From the NCBI RefSeq assembly GCF_937912035.1, contig NZ_CALDPF010000041.1:1-44823 (forward strand): DNA of 44,823 nucleotides, read 5' to 3'. Position numbers and translations under genes: made by a program. The notes below the pieces were generated by a model that saw only the letters and a list, made by a program, of their open reading frames with translations, was not told where the DNA came from and ran no database searches. Positions 18,096 to 26,461 of this stretch are shown here, piece after piece. The stretch's first letter is position 1. Every line of letters starts with the position of its first letter. This stretch comes from an uncultured Bacteroides sp. (GTDB taxonomy: Bacteria; Bacteroidota; Bacteroidia; Bacteroidales; Bacteroidaceae).

Positions 18096-18181
18096 TGAAA
18101 GACTTAGTTTTTCAATTTCCCTATTTAGGGACTAGATTCTGTTGGAAAAATCAATTGTTAATATCAATCTGACAAATTGAT

Positions 18182-18443
18182 AATTTTGAGTGTATGAGAA
18201 TATTAATTTTTGAGTTGATGTACAGGCGATTGGAAAATTTTAAATTATGAGTAAACGGTGTTTTGCTGAATGGTTTGTCTTTGCTTTAATTTGGTTTTGT
18301 TTTGTTGTTGTATATTCTATAATTTTGGAAATTTGCTTTTATTAATTCTTTTGTGGTGTTATTCCGATATTTTAATTTCACCAGTTTCCCTTTATCAAAT
18401 AGAGATGAAATCGTCAGTTTTTCAATAAATTTTGAGTGTTTGA
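18182..18443 (+). repeat. Spaced direct repeats with TTTTGAGT core
   Basis: AATTTTGAGTGTaTGA (18182-18197) recurs as AATTTTGAGTGTtTGA (18428-18443) with one mismatch. The octamer TTTTGAGT also occurs at 18208-18215. These could be binding sites for a PUL regulator, but the AT-rich background raises the chance of coincidence. Confidence 0.3.
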
Positions 18444-18523
18444 TAAGTCTTATAAAAATGACAGCCCATTCAAATTAAAATGTTTTGTCGTTTAATTTGA
18501 AATGAACTGACATTTTTTCGATG
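18296..18523 (+). ncRNA. Candidate small RNA or leader RNA upstream of SusC
   Basis: TTTG (18296-18299), a 20-nt spacer and TAATTTTG (18320-18327) form a consensus promoter, predicting a start near 18334. About 120 nt later a long imperfect hairpin begins. TTCAAATTAAA (18469-18479) pairs perfectly with TTTAATTTGAA (18491-18501), and the stem extends outward through AAAAATGACAG (18454-18464) with CTGACATTTTT (18508-18518, one mismatch), ending in a T6 run. The predicted RNA is about 185 nt with no good reading frame. No gene on the plus strand precedes this hairpin, so it is not a coding-gene terminator. The T/A-rich background makes a false promoter possible. Confidence 0.4.
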
Positions 18524-18902
18524 TTTTTCTAATAGATAATTGTTAAATTTTTGAAGTGCTTTAAGAACTATGCCTAATTAAGTGTTGTTTTTATTGATTT
18601 TTATTTGATTGAGGTTAACATTTTTCTTCTGGATGATGAAAAATTTTAAATATAAATGTAGCTCATTTTTCGATTTCAGTTGCAAAATGAAAGTTAATTG
18701 GTATGCTAATGTCTATATGGATTATGTTACTTATCATTGTTTGGAAATTGGATTATTAGGAATTTGTTAATATTCTCTTATTATATATTTTGAATGTCTG
18801 AAAACTGAAAAAACTAATAAAACAAGATACGTAAAAACAATTTTTTTTCTTAATATCGGCGTATTTTTTTGATTTTTGGATATGTTGTATGGAATTATTT
18901 TA

Positions 18903-18910
18903 TATATTTG
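18903..18910 (+). promoter_or_regulatory. -7 box candidate for the SusC operon
   Basis: TATATTTG is an exact TAnnTTTG match. The nearest TTTG (18875-18878) is 24 nt upstream, wider than the usual spacing, so the promoter would be weak without an activator, as expected for an inducible glycan operon. It predicts a leader of about 218 nt. Confidence 0.5.
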
Positions 18911-19086
18911 CTCCCAGAATGATTATTAAAAAATGCAAAGTGGAAAAAAGTATCTGAAGTATGCAGAGAATATTTAAGTAGCTTTGCTTTGTTATTATTA
19001 TGTACCCTAAATTTATTTGTGGTATTTTGAATGTATTAGACATAAAAACTTACTTAGGCTTTTTTAAAGGAAACTATTAATTAAGG

Positions 19087-19110
19087 AAAATCTTTGCTTT
19101 AAAAGATTTT
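19087..19110 (+). promoter_or_regulatory. Leader hairpin just before the SusC start
   Basis: AAAATCTT (19087-19094) and AAGATTTT (19103-19110) form a perfect 8-bp stem with the loop TGCTTTAA, ending 25 bases before the ATG. There is no strong Shine-Dalgarno sequence between them, as is common in Bacteroidales. It may affect translation of the SusC message. Confidence 0.35.
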
Positions 19111-19135
19111 ATATATTTATTAACTTTAAAATATA

Positions 19136-22100
19136 ATGGCTATGTTGAAAAAAAACAAATCGGTCAGTATGTTGTTGACTCTGGCAGGTATTTGCTCTAC
19201 AGGAGCAGTGTATGCAGTTGCTGTGCCTGATGTGGATGACATCCAAAGTGTGCAGCAGGAAGCAACATGTACTGGTGTAGTGAAAGATGCAACAGGTGAA
19301 ACTGTTATCGGAGCTTCGGTTTTGGTTAAAGGTACAACTAATGGTACTATTACAGGTCTTGACGGAGATTTCTCTTTGTCTAATGTAGAGAATGGCAGTG
19401 TTATTCAGATTTCTTTTGTTGGTTATAAGACAGTAGAAGTGGTATGGAATGGACAGCCAATCAATGTAACCTTACAGGATGATTCTCAAGCTTTGGAAGA
19501 AGTTGTTGTTGTGGGTTACGGAACACAGAAAAAGGTGAATTTGACTGGTGCTGTAGCTATGACAGAGGGTGATATGTTGCAGGATCGTCCTATTGCAAAT
19601 TTGGCTCAAGGTTTGCAAGGTGCTATTCCAAACTTGAACATTACTATGCCAAGTGGTAATCCAAACGCTACCGCTACATTTAATGTGCGTGGTATAACAT
19701 CATTGAATGGTGGCTCGGCGTTGATATTGGTTGATGGAGTAGAAACCAATGATATTTCGTTGTTGAATCCTCAAGATATCGAGAGTGTTTCTGTATTGAA
19801 AGATGCATCTTCTGCTGCAGTATATGGTGCACGTGCTGCTTTTGGTGTAGTTCTCATTACGACTAAGAAGGGTAAGAAAGATCAGAAAGTTACGGTGAAT
19901 TATAATAACAACTTTTCATGGTCGGCACCGTCACGTTTGCCAGACGGAATTTCTTCAGATAAATGGATTGATGCAGTACAGTTGGCTAATACAAATACTA
20001 GTGGTAGTGGCTACTTTAGTCAGGAGTTGGTAGATGCAGTTCATGCTTACTGTAAAGATCCAAGCCGCCCGTCTGCTTTTTTGGATGAAACAGGTGCCTT
20101 TACAGCGAAAGGTCAATGGGCTTATGCAGGAAATACTAATTGGTTTGATGAGTTCTACAAGAGTGCAGCTTTCATGCAACAGCATAATGCAAGTATTCAG
20201 GGTGGTACAGATAAGAATACTTACTATGCATCAATCGGTTATAAAGGACAGGATGGTTTGTTAGCTTATGGTACTGATACATATAAGCGAATCAATATGT
20301 CGTTTAATTTTACTACTCAGGTGACTAAATGGTTAGAAATAGGATTCCGTGCGAAATATAATCGTAGTGAATCTGATGAACCTAATGCTTATGCTTATAT
20401 GAGTAGTTCTCCTTATTATGAGGTATATCGTTCATTCCCGTTTATTCCTGTTTATTTACCAGATGGAGAACATTTTGCAGCAATGGAAGGTAGTAACTTC
20501 AACTACAACTATGCTGGTATTTTGGAAGAAGCCGGACGTGTAAAGAATGTATATGATGATATTTGGTATACAGGTTCATTCAATATTACTCCATTTAAAG
20601 GACTTTCTATAAAGGGAGATTATACAGGAAACCGTTTTTTCCGCACTCAGCGTGAACATCTGAAAACTATTTATCAGCTAAATCCTGATGGTTCGCAAAC
20701 GGCAAAGATGCCTACAAATAAGGCAGGATTAAGAAAGTATGATGATACATACGAAGCTTTGAATGTTTGGGCTGAATATAAAAAACAAATAAAAGACCAT
20801 TCATTCTCTATTATGGCCGGTTATAATCAGGAACGTAAGAATACCAGTAATATGTATGGAGTAGCTGCCAATCTGTATTTGAATGATTTTCCGATTATTG
20901 ATATGGCTAAGGATAAGGAAACATTGAGTGAGGAAGCTACTGTTTGGGCTGTTCAAGGTGCATTTTTCCGTTTGAATTATGATTATAAAGGAAAATATCT
21001 TGTAGAATTGAATGGACGTTATGATGGTTCTTCAAAATATGCTTCTGGTAGTCAATGGGGTTTCTTCCCATCAGCATCATTAGGTTGGAGACTCTCTGAA
21101 GAGAAATTCTTTGAACCAGCTCGTAATGTTTTTGAAAATGTTAAATTACGTGCTTCTCTCGGTTCTTTGGGTAATCAGGTAACAAATGGTAATTTTGATT
21201 ACATTGGAACAGTTGGTAGTGAAAGTTTGAATTATGTGCTTTCTGGCAAGATACCAACCGGTATAACTCCTGCTACATTGGCATATAATAATGTAACTTG
21301 GGAAAAGGTTACTACAGCTAACTTTGGTATTGATTTAGGATTCTTAAATAACCGTTTGACTGCGTCCTTCGATTATTTCTTGCGTTATACAGATGATATG
21401 GTGGTATCTAAGGCATATCCGAATAGTATGGGTACAAGTGGTGGTAAAGAAAATCTTGCAAGTATGAGGACAAATGGATGGGAGCTTTCTTTGAATTGGA
21501 ATGACCGTATTGATGATGTGGCAGGAAGTCCGATGGATTATAATGTGGGAATAGGTATTTCTGATAGCTACTCAACCATTACAAAATATGATAATCCTAC
21601 AGGTACATTGAATGATCTTTATGAGGGTATGCGTCTGGGAGAAATTTGGGGTTATACTACTGAAGGATTTATAAAAGATGCATCTGAAGCTGCAGAACAG
21701 TCTGTACGCCAGTCATATATATCTAATACATGGATACCTGGAGATATCCGTTATGCAGATATCAATGGTGATGGAGTTGTGAACGAAGGTGATAGTAAAT
21801 TAGGACCTATCAATACATTGAGTAATCATGGTGATAAGACTATTATAGGTAATCAGACACCACGTTATCGCTTTAATATTAATTTGGGTTTAAGCTGGAA
21901 GAACTTCGATATACGTGCTTTGTTTGAAGGTGTAATGAAACGTGATTTGTGGCTAGGAAACGAAGTCTTTTGGGGATTTAGCGGTGTATGGAATAGTGCG
22001 ATAAATGATTATCATGTGGATAATTCTTGGTCTGAAGATAATCCTAATGCTTATTATCCTGTACCTCTATGGAGTGACAGAAGCCGTAAAACTCAAACTA

Positions 22101-22381
22101 AATATCTTCAGAATGCAGCTTATATCCGTTTACGTGATTTGACTATTGGATATACACTTCCTAAGAAATGGTTGGAACCTGTAGGAATTTCTCAGTTGAA
22201 GATTTTCTTCAGTGGTCAGAATTTATGGGAGGCAACAAGCTTGTATAAGTATGTAGATCCAGATATGACTGGAAATACTTATCAGAAGTCATCTGATGGA
22301 ATGGTTGGTACATTGAATTCGGATATGAAGCAATATCCGTTCTGCCGTTCTTATTCATTTGGTATTAATCTAACATTCTAA
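19136..22381 (+). CDS. SusC-like TonB-linked outer membrane transporter
   Basis: This is a 1081-aa TonB-dependent barrel that imports oligosaccharides delivered by the SusD lipoprotein. After the signal peptide (about 1-28) comes a carboxypeptidase-regulatory-like domain (about 43-118, with GATVKG-like spacing in VIGASVLVKGTTNGTITGLDGDF). The TonB box ALEEVVVVGYGTQ and SusC plug follow (about 135-240, with VRGITSLNGGSALILVDGV and SVLKDASSAAVYGARAAFG), then the barrel, ending in ...SFGINLTF. It has no N-terminal STN/signalling domain, so it does not itself signal to an anti-sigma factor. The SusD gene starts 14 bp after its stop. The predicted product is shared by the enzymes downstream. Confidence 0.96.
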   Translation: MAMLKKNKSVSMLLTLAGICSTGAVYAVAVPDVDDIQSVQQEATCTGVVKDATGETVIGASVLVKGTTNGTITGLDGDFSLSNVENGSVIQISFVGYKTVEVVWNGQPINVTLQDDSQALEEVVVVGYGTQKKVNLTGAVAMTEGDMLQDRPIANLAQGLQGAIPNLNITMPSGNPNATATFNVRGITSLNGGSALILVDGVETNDISLLNPQDIESVSVLKDASSAAVYGARAAFGVVLITTKKGKKDQKVTVNYNNNFSWSAPSRLPDGISSDKWIDAVQLANTNTSGSGYFSQELVDAVHAYCKDPSRPSAFLDETGAFTAKGQWAYAGNTNWFDEFYKSAAFMQQHNASIQGGTDKNTYYASIGYKGQDGLLAYGTDTYKRINMSFNFTTQVTKWLEIGFRAKYNRSESDEPNAYAYMSSSPYYEVYRSFPFIPVYLPDGEHFAAMEGSNFNYNYAGILEEAGRVKNVYDDIWYTGSFNITPFKGLSIKGDYTGNRFFRTQREHLKTIYQLNPDGSQTAKMPTNKAGLRKYDDTYEALNVWAEYKKQIKDHSFSIMAGYNQERKNTSNMYGVAANLYLNDFPIIDMAKDKETLSEEATVWAVQGAFFRLNYDYKGKYLVELNGRYDGSSKYASGSQWGFFPSASLGWRLSEEKFFEPARNVFENVKLRASLGSLGNQVTNGNFDYIGTVGSESLNYVLSGKIPTGITPATLAYNNVTWEKVTTANFGIDLGFLNNRLTASFDYFLRYTDDMVVSKAYPNSMGTSGGKENLASMRTNGWELSLNWNDRIDDVAGSPMDYNVGIGISDSYSTITKYDNPTGTLNDLYEGMRLGEIWGYTTEGFIKDASEAAEQSVRQSYISNTWIPGDIRYADINGDGVVNEGDSKLGPINTLSNHGDKTIIGNQTPRYRFNINLGLSWKNFDIRALFEGVMKRDLWLGNEVFWGFSGVWNSAINDYHVDNSWSEDNPNAYYPVPLWSDRSRKTQTKYLQNAAYIRLRDLTIGYTLPKKWLEPVGISQLKIFFSGQNLWEATSLYKYVDPDMTGNTYQKSSDGMVGTLNSDMKQYPFCRSYSFGINLTF

Positions 22382-22395
22382 AAAGATTTACGATT

Positions 22396-24162
22396 ATGAA
22401 AAAAATAACTATATTAAGCGGCTGTTTATTTACAATGGCATTTGCTAGTTGTAACTTTCTGGATAGAGAACCGCTGGATGCTATTGGTAAAGAACAATTC
22501 TTTGCAACTGCCAATGCAATAGCATTAGAGCAGTATTGCAATGATTTTTACCCTAAATTGATTGTTGGTTATGGAGCGCCGAAGAGTTATGATTGGGGTA
22601 TGTTGGGAGAAGATTTTACAAGTGATGATGTTTTGCCTTGGGAACGTAATGCGACAAGTTTTGGTTTGGCTACAGTTCCTTCAAGTGCAAACAATACCCA
22701 GTGGAAATGGGAGAATATCCGTGCTTGTAATGATTTCCTTGAGAATTACCAGCAATCTCCAGAAAGCCAAGAGGTAAAACAGAAATATGCAGGAATGATA
22801 CTATTCTTTAAGACTTTGGACTATTTTAATAAGGTAAAGGCTTATGGAGATGTACCATGGTTTGATAAAGTGATGAATCCTGGTGATGAGGAAATGTATA
22901 AAGCACGGGATTCACGTATCTTGGTAATGGACAATATGCTGAATGATATCGATCAAGCTATTAAGTGGTTACCTAAAAAAACGGATGTAACTGTAATTAG
23001 TAAGGATGCGGCATTGGCTTTAAAAGCTCGTATGTGTTTGTTTGAAGGTACATGGCGTAAATATCACGGATTGGAAAATCCGGAAAAATTCTTGAAAGAG
23101 GCTTATAATGCAGCTTGTGAATTGATGAAGGAAGAGTATGGATATTCTCTATATAAAGGTTCAAGTCCTGCTACAGCTTATCATGAATTGTTCTGTTTGC
23201 CAGACCAGTCTAATAATCCTGAGGTAATTTTGTCAAAAGCTTATGATCCAGGAATTGATAAAGGAAATAACCTGACTCGTCAGATTTTTGTAGGTGAAAC
23301 TCCTTTGGGTATGAGTAAGAATTGTGCTGATTCTTATTTGTGTGCTACAACAGGTATGCCTATCTCTTTGTGTAATTGTCCTGGTCATACACAGCATACA
23401 ACATTGATTGCAGAATTAGCTAACCGTGACCCTCGTTTGTTACAAACAACTGCTACTCCAGATGTGACAGATGTCGATCATTGTTATTATATGAATGGAA
23501 AAGCTCCTAATATTGCTTCAGTTACTAATACTGGTAATCCTAGTAGATGTGCAACAGGTTATCCGATTGTTAAGTTTTATAATGCAGAAGAGTATAGTGC
23601 TTCTCATTATCAGGGTACTGAAGATGCACCAGTTTTCCGATTGGGAGAAATCATGTTAATCCGTGCTGAAGCTGCTGCGGAATTAGGTACAATTACTCAG
23701 ACTGACCTTGATGAGACAATTAATGAATTACGTAAACGTGTTGGCTTTAACAAAAAATTGGAATTGACAGTACCGTTTACAGATCCTGTAATTGAGGCTG
23801 CATATCCGAATGTATCAGGTAATAATGCAAAACTGATTCGTGAAATTCGTCGTGAACGCCGTATAGAGATGTTTGCAGAAGGAGTACGTTACGATGATAT
23901 TCGTCGTTGGAAATGTGGAAATTTGTTGACAGCTCCACGTTTAGGTATAATTATTGAAGGAGCAGGGTATTCAGATGAAGAATTGGCTGAATTGAAGGAA
24001 ACTGTAGGCGTGAATTCAGATGGTGCTTTGACAATTTATGAAAAGCGTTATGCCGGTCAGAGTCCTACTCCGGTATTCGAGGATCCAAAACATTATCTTT
24101 CACCTATTCCTACCGATGAAATCGGTAAAGCTCCTAATATTAAACAAAACCCAGGTTGGTAA
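22396..24162 (+). CDS. SusD/RagB-like surface glycan-binding lipoprotein
   Basis: This is a 588-aa lipoprotein (lipobox FASC, Cys18) that caps the SusC barrel and binds glycan at the cell surface. It begins FLDREPLDAIGKEQFFAT, typical of the family's N-terminal segment. It contains the helical TPR-like scaffold (for example EVKQKYAGMILFFKTLDYFNKVKAYGDVPWFDKVM) and the C-terminal RRERRIEMFAEGVRYDDIRRW and LSPIPTDEIGKAPNIKQNPGW blocks of RagB/SusD proteins. No separate SusE/F-type binding protein follows; a terminator and then a kelch protein come next. The ligand cannot be read directly, but the downstream enzymes point to a host O-glycan. Confidence 0.95.
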   Translation: MKKITILSGCLFTMAFASCNFLDREPLDAIGKEQFFATANAIALEQYCNDFYPKLIVGYGAPKSYDWGMLGEDFTSDDVLPWERNATSFGLATVPSSANNTQWKWENIRACNDFLENYQQSPESQEVKQKYAGMILFFKTLDYFNKVKAYGDVPWFDKVMNPGDEEMYKARDSRILVMDNMLNDIDQAIKWLPKKTDVTVISKDAALALKARMCLFEGTWRKYHGLENPEKFLKEAYNAACELMKEEYGYSLYKGSSPATAYHELFCLPDQSNNPEVILSKAYDPGIDKGNNLTRQIFVGETPLGMSKNCADSYLCATTGMPISLCNCPGHTQHTTLIAELANRDPRLLQTTATPDVTDVDHCYYMNGKAPNIASVTNTGNPSRCATGYPIVKFYNAEEYSASHYQGTEDAPVFRLGEIMLIRAEAAAELGTITQTDLDETINELRKRVGFNKKLELTVPFTDPVIEAAYPNVSGNNAKLIREIRRERRIEMFAEGVRYDDIRRWKCGNLLTAPRLGIIIEGAGYSDEELAELKETVGVNSDGALTIYEKRYAGQSPTPVFEDPKHYLSPIPTDEIGKAPNIKQNPGW

Positions 24163-24214
24163 AATTAAATGTTCGGTTGATATGATTTTAGAAGATTAAT
24201 CTAACTTTGAATTT

Positions 24215-24271
24215 AAGAAATTACTCAGGCTTACTTTTTTTAAAATAGTATGCTTGAGTAATTTCTTTTTT
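24215..24271 (+). terminator. Terminator after SusD
   Basis: The 20-nt arms 24215-24234 and 24248-24267 pair with one mismatch and one wobble (core AAGAAATTACTC/GAGTAATTTCTT) and run into a T-rich tail (24264-24271). It probably lowers transcription of the downstream enzyme genes relative to SusCD. Confidence 0.8.
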
Positions 24272-24302
24272 AATAGCATTTATAATATCATCATCTTTAG
24301 AA

Positions 24303-25439
24303 ATGAAAAAGATAGTATTCTTTATCTTACTTTTTTTATGTAGTATTCGTGCTTTTTCTGGAGAAAGAGAATGTACTACTAACTGTTATCAAGGAACAGC
24401 ATTAAATAGTAGTGGCTTATACACTCATTTTGATAAATTTCCCAAATATCCTATTTCTCACGGAGTGTCAGCACCTTTTGCCGGTATAATTAATGACTGG
24501 ATGATTGTAGCTGGTGGATGTAATTTCCCTGATGTTCCAGCTGCAAAAGGAGGTAGAAAGGTATATTACAGCGAGATCTATGCTATAAATATGAAGGAAT
24601 ATAGCAAATGTTGGAAGCTGCTTGGGCGATTGCCACAGAATATGGCATACGGAGCTACAGTAGTAATAGAAGATGAGATTTATTTTATCGGAGGCGAAAA
24701 CGAGAATGGAAAGTTGAACTCAGTTTATAAGGTTTCTTTGGACTGTAAAACCTGCAAGGTGGATATTGAGACTCTTCCTTCCATTCCTGAATGCATAACC
24801 AATTTGTCCGGAACAGCCATCGGCAATGATATTTACATTACTGGTGGTATAACAGAGACAGACAAGAACAGTATGTATCGCATATCAACACTTTTACCTG
24901 GTAAATGGGAAAAGCTTGCCTCTTATCCCGGGAACAAGAGAATACAAAGTATACTCCTTTCTGACGGTAAAAACGAATTGTATCTTATAGGTGGATTTGA
25001 GTTGCCTTCAAAAAAGAAAAATGCTGTACTTTCGAATGATATATTGTGTTATAATGTTGAGAGTCGTTCTTGGGATAAATTTGTTGAACTTCCTTTAGAC
25101 GATGAACTAGAGAAACGCTGTATGGTTGGTGGAAGTGGTGTCGTACATAAAAATATGCTTGTATTAACAGGTGGTGTGGACTATACCATCTTCAGTAATG
25201 CTATAAACGGTAATGTTCCTGAAGGCTACTTGGAGAAACCTGTGGGATGGTATAAATTCAATAGTGATGTATTGTTGTTTGATTTAAAAGAGAAAACATG
25301 GAAGGTTGTTAAGAATGTAGAGGGAATGGCTAAGGCCGGCGGTGCGCTTCTGGAGTATGAGAATGTGCTGTATATGATTTGTGGTGAGACAAAACCTGGC
25401 ATCAGAACAGATAAGATTGTTACTGTTCCTTTATTTTAA
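24303..25439 (+). CDS. Kelch-type, NanM-like cyclically permuted mutarotase
   Basis: This is a 378-aa exported beta-propeller (signal peptide MKKIVFFILLFLCSIRAFSG). Several kelch blades end in a GG pair: MIVAGGCNFPD, IYFIGGENENG, IYITGGITETD, LYLIGGFELPS and LVLTGGVDY. The segment VSAPFAGIINDWMIVAGGCNFPDVPAAKGGRK resembles the start of NanM, the periplasmic sialic acid mutarotase, in permuted order. The expected role is conversion of the sialic acid anomer in the periplasm, but no sialidase, NAN lyase or sialic acid transporter is in the window, so another sugar substrate is possible. It lies between the SusD terminator and an MBL-fold gene 46 bp downstream. Confidence 0.82.
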   Translation: MKKIVFFILLFLCSIRAFSGERECTTNCYQGTALNSSGLYTHFDKFPKYPISHGVSAPFAGIINDWMIVAGGCNFPDVPAAKGGRKVYYSEIYAINMKEYSKCWKLLGRLPQNMAYGATVVIEDEIYFIGGENENGKLNSVYKVSLDCKTCKVDIETLPSIPECITNLSGTAIGNDIYITGGITETDKNSMYRISTLLPGKWEKLASYPGNKRIQSILLSDGKNELYLIGGFELPSKKKNAVLSNDILCYNVESRSWDKFVELPLDDELEKRCMVGGSGVVHKNMLVLTGGVDYTIFSNAINGNVPEGYLEKPVGWYKFNSDVLLFDLKEKTWKVVKNVEGMAKAGGALLEYENVLYMICGETKPGIRTDKIVTVPLF

Positions 25440-25485
25440 ATTTCTTGATAAATTTGTGCTGAAAACATTATTTTTCTTTAAGAAT

Positions 25486-26298
25486 ATGAAGTGTAAAATA
25501 ACAACATTGGTGGAAAATTGTGTCTATGGTCGTAAACTACAGGCTGAACATGGTTTGTCTTTGTATGTTGAAGCAGGTAATCATGTAGTACTTTTCGATA
25601 CCGGAGCTTCCGATTTATTCGTACGTAATTCACGTCTGTTGCATTGCAATTTGCAGCGAGTTGATTATCTGGTTCTGTCACATGGTCATAGTGATCATTC
25701 TGGTGGTCTTGAAACATTCCTTGAGTTAAACAGGAAAGCGAAAATAATTTGTAAACGTGAAGCCTTGGATTCCAAGTTCAAAGGAGAAAGAGAGAATGGT
25801 ATCAGGCATGCTGCATTGTTGGATATGTCGCGCTTTATATTTGTGGAAAAAACTACTGAGATACTTCCTGGTATATGGATATTTCCAGAAATACCTATAA
25901 TAAATGAAAAAGATACTCATTTTGAGCAGTTTCTTGTTAAGCGTGGTGGAGAATTGATACATGACTGTTTTGAGGATGAGTTGGCATTGGCTCTTAAGGG
26001 TGAAGAAGGATTGGCTTTATTGAGTGCCTGTTCACATCGTGGAATTACGAACATTTTACGTACTGTATCTTCGTTTTTTAATAATTGTCATTTAAAAATG
26101 ATCATTGGTGGCTTCCATATACATAATGTTCCATTGGATAAAGATGATGCTATAGTTGCTGGATTGAAAAATTCATTGCCAGAAGAATTGGGTGTATGTC
26201 ATTGTTCCGGGGTTGATAATTATGCTTTTTTCTATTCTCTTTGGGGTGATATGGTGTTCTATAATCATACAGGTTGTGTAAAAGATTTGGAACTATAA
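25486..26298 (+). CDS. MBL-fold hydrolase, DHPS-like (COG1237 type)
   Basis: This is a 270-aa metallo-beta-lactamase-fold protein. I chose the ATG at 25486 (MKCKITTLVENCV); the longer frame from 25381 would overlap the kelch gene and adds an unrelated hydrophobic stretch. The metal motif HGHSDH is H66-x-H68-x-D70-H71 in VLSHGHSDHSGG. Further ligands are probably in SACSHRGITN and IIGGFHIHN. Relatives are annotated as 7,8-dihydropterin-6-methyl-aminobenzene phosphate synthase-like proteins, but few have a known activity. It has no signal peptide, so it should be cytoplasmic. A TAAATTTG box (25449-25456) sits before it without a -33 partner. Its presence in a glycan locus is unexplained. Confidence 0.85.
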   Translation: MKCKITTLVENCVYGRKLQAEHGLSLYVEAGNHVVLFDTGASDLFVRNSRLLHCNLQRVDYLVLSHGHSDHSGGLETFLELNRKAKIICKREALDSKFKGERENGIRHAALLDMSRFIFVEKTTEILPGIWIFPEIPIINEKDTHFEQFLVKRGGELIHDCFEDELALALKGEEGLALLSACSHRGITNILRTVSSFFNNCHLKMIIGGFHIHNVPLDKDDAIVAGLKNSLPEELGVCHCSGVDNYAFFYSLWGDMVFYNHTGCVKDLEL

Positions 26299-26416
26299 TT
26301 ATGTAAACAAAACTTATATTTTAGTAAATTGTGTAGGCTTTTCCAGTAATATACTGTATGTATGGTGTTAATTGATAGTATAAGTTAAAATTGAATGTAA
26401 ATCATTGTGTTTGTAT

Positions 26417-26424
26417 TATATTTG
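26417..26424 (+). promoter_or_regulatory. -7 box candidate for an internal PUL promoter
   Basis: TATATTTG is an exact TAnnTTTG match, 37 bp before the large GH2 gene in a 163-bp gap. No TTTG lies at the standard -33 distance (a weaker ATTG is at 26390-26393). It suggests that the enzyme block from GH2 onward can be transcribed separately from SusCD. Confidence 0.5.
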
Positions 26425-26461
26425 CCTTCAATTAATCTAAATCTAATTTATTATAGAAAAA

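Larger units (their letters stand above)
18096..19135. other. 1.04-kb AT-rich divergent intergenic region
   Basis: No convincing protein gene is present on either strand between the radA promoter and the SusC gene. It holds three TTTTGAGT octamers, a candidate small RNA (18334-18523), a T-rich and A-rich stretch around 18790-18880, the putative -7 box of the SusC gene (18903-18910) and a leader of about 218 nt. The length is unusual for this gene-dense window and suggests a regulatory region. Confidence 0.6.

Noticed and set aside
25381..25485. Longer frame for the MBL-fold protein
   Set aside because: It overlaps the end of the kelch gene and adds a non-homologous stretch; the ATG at 25486 starts directly at the first beta strand.
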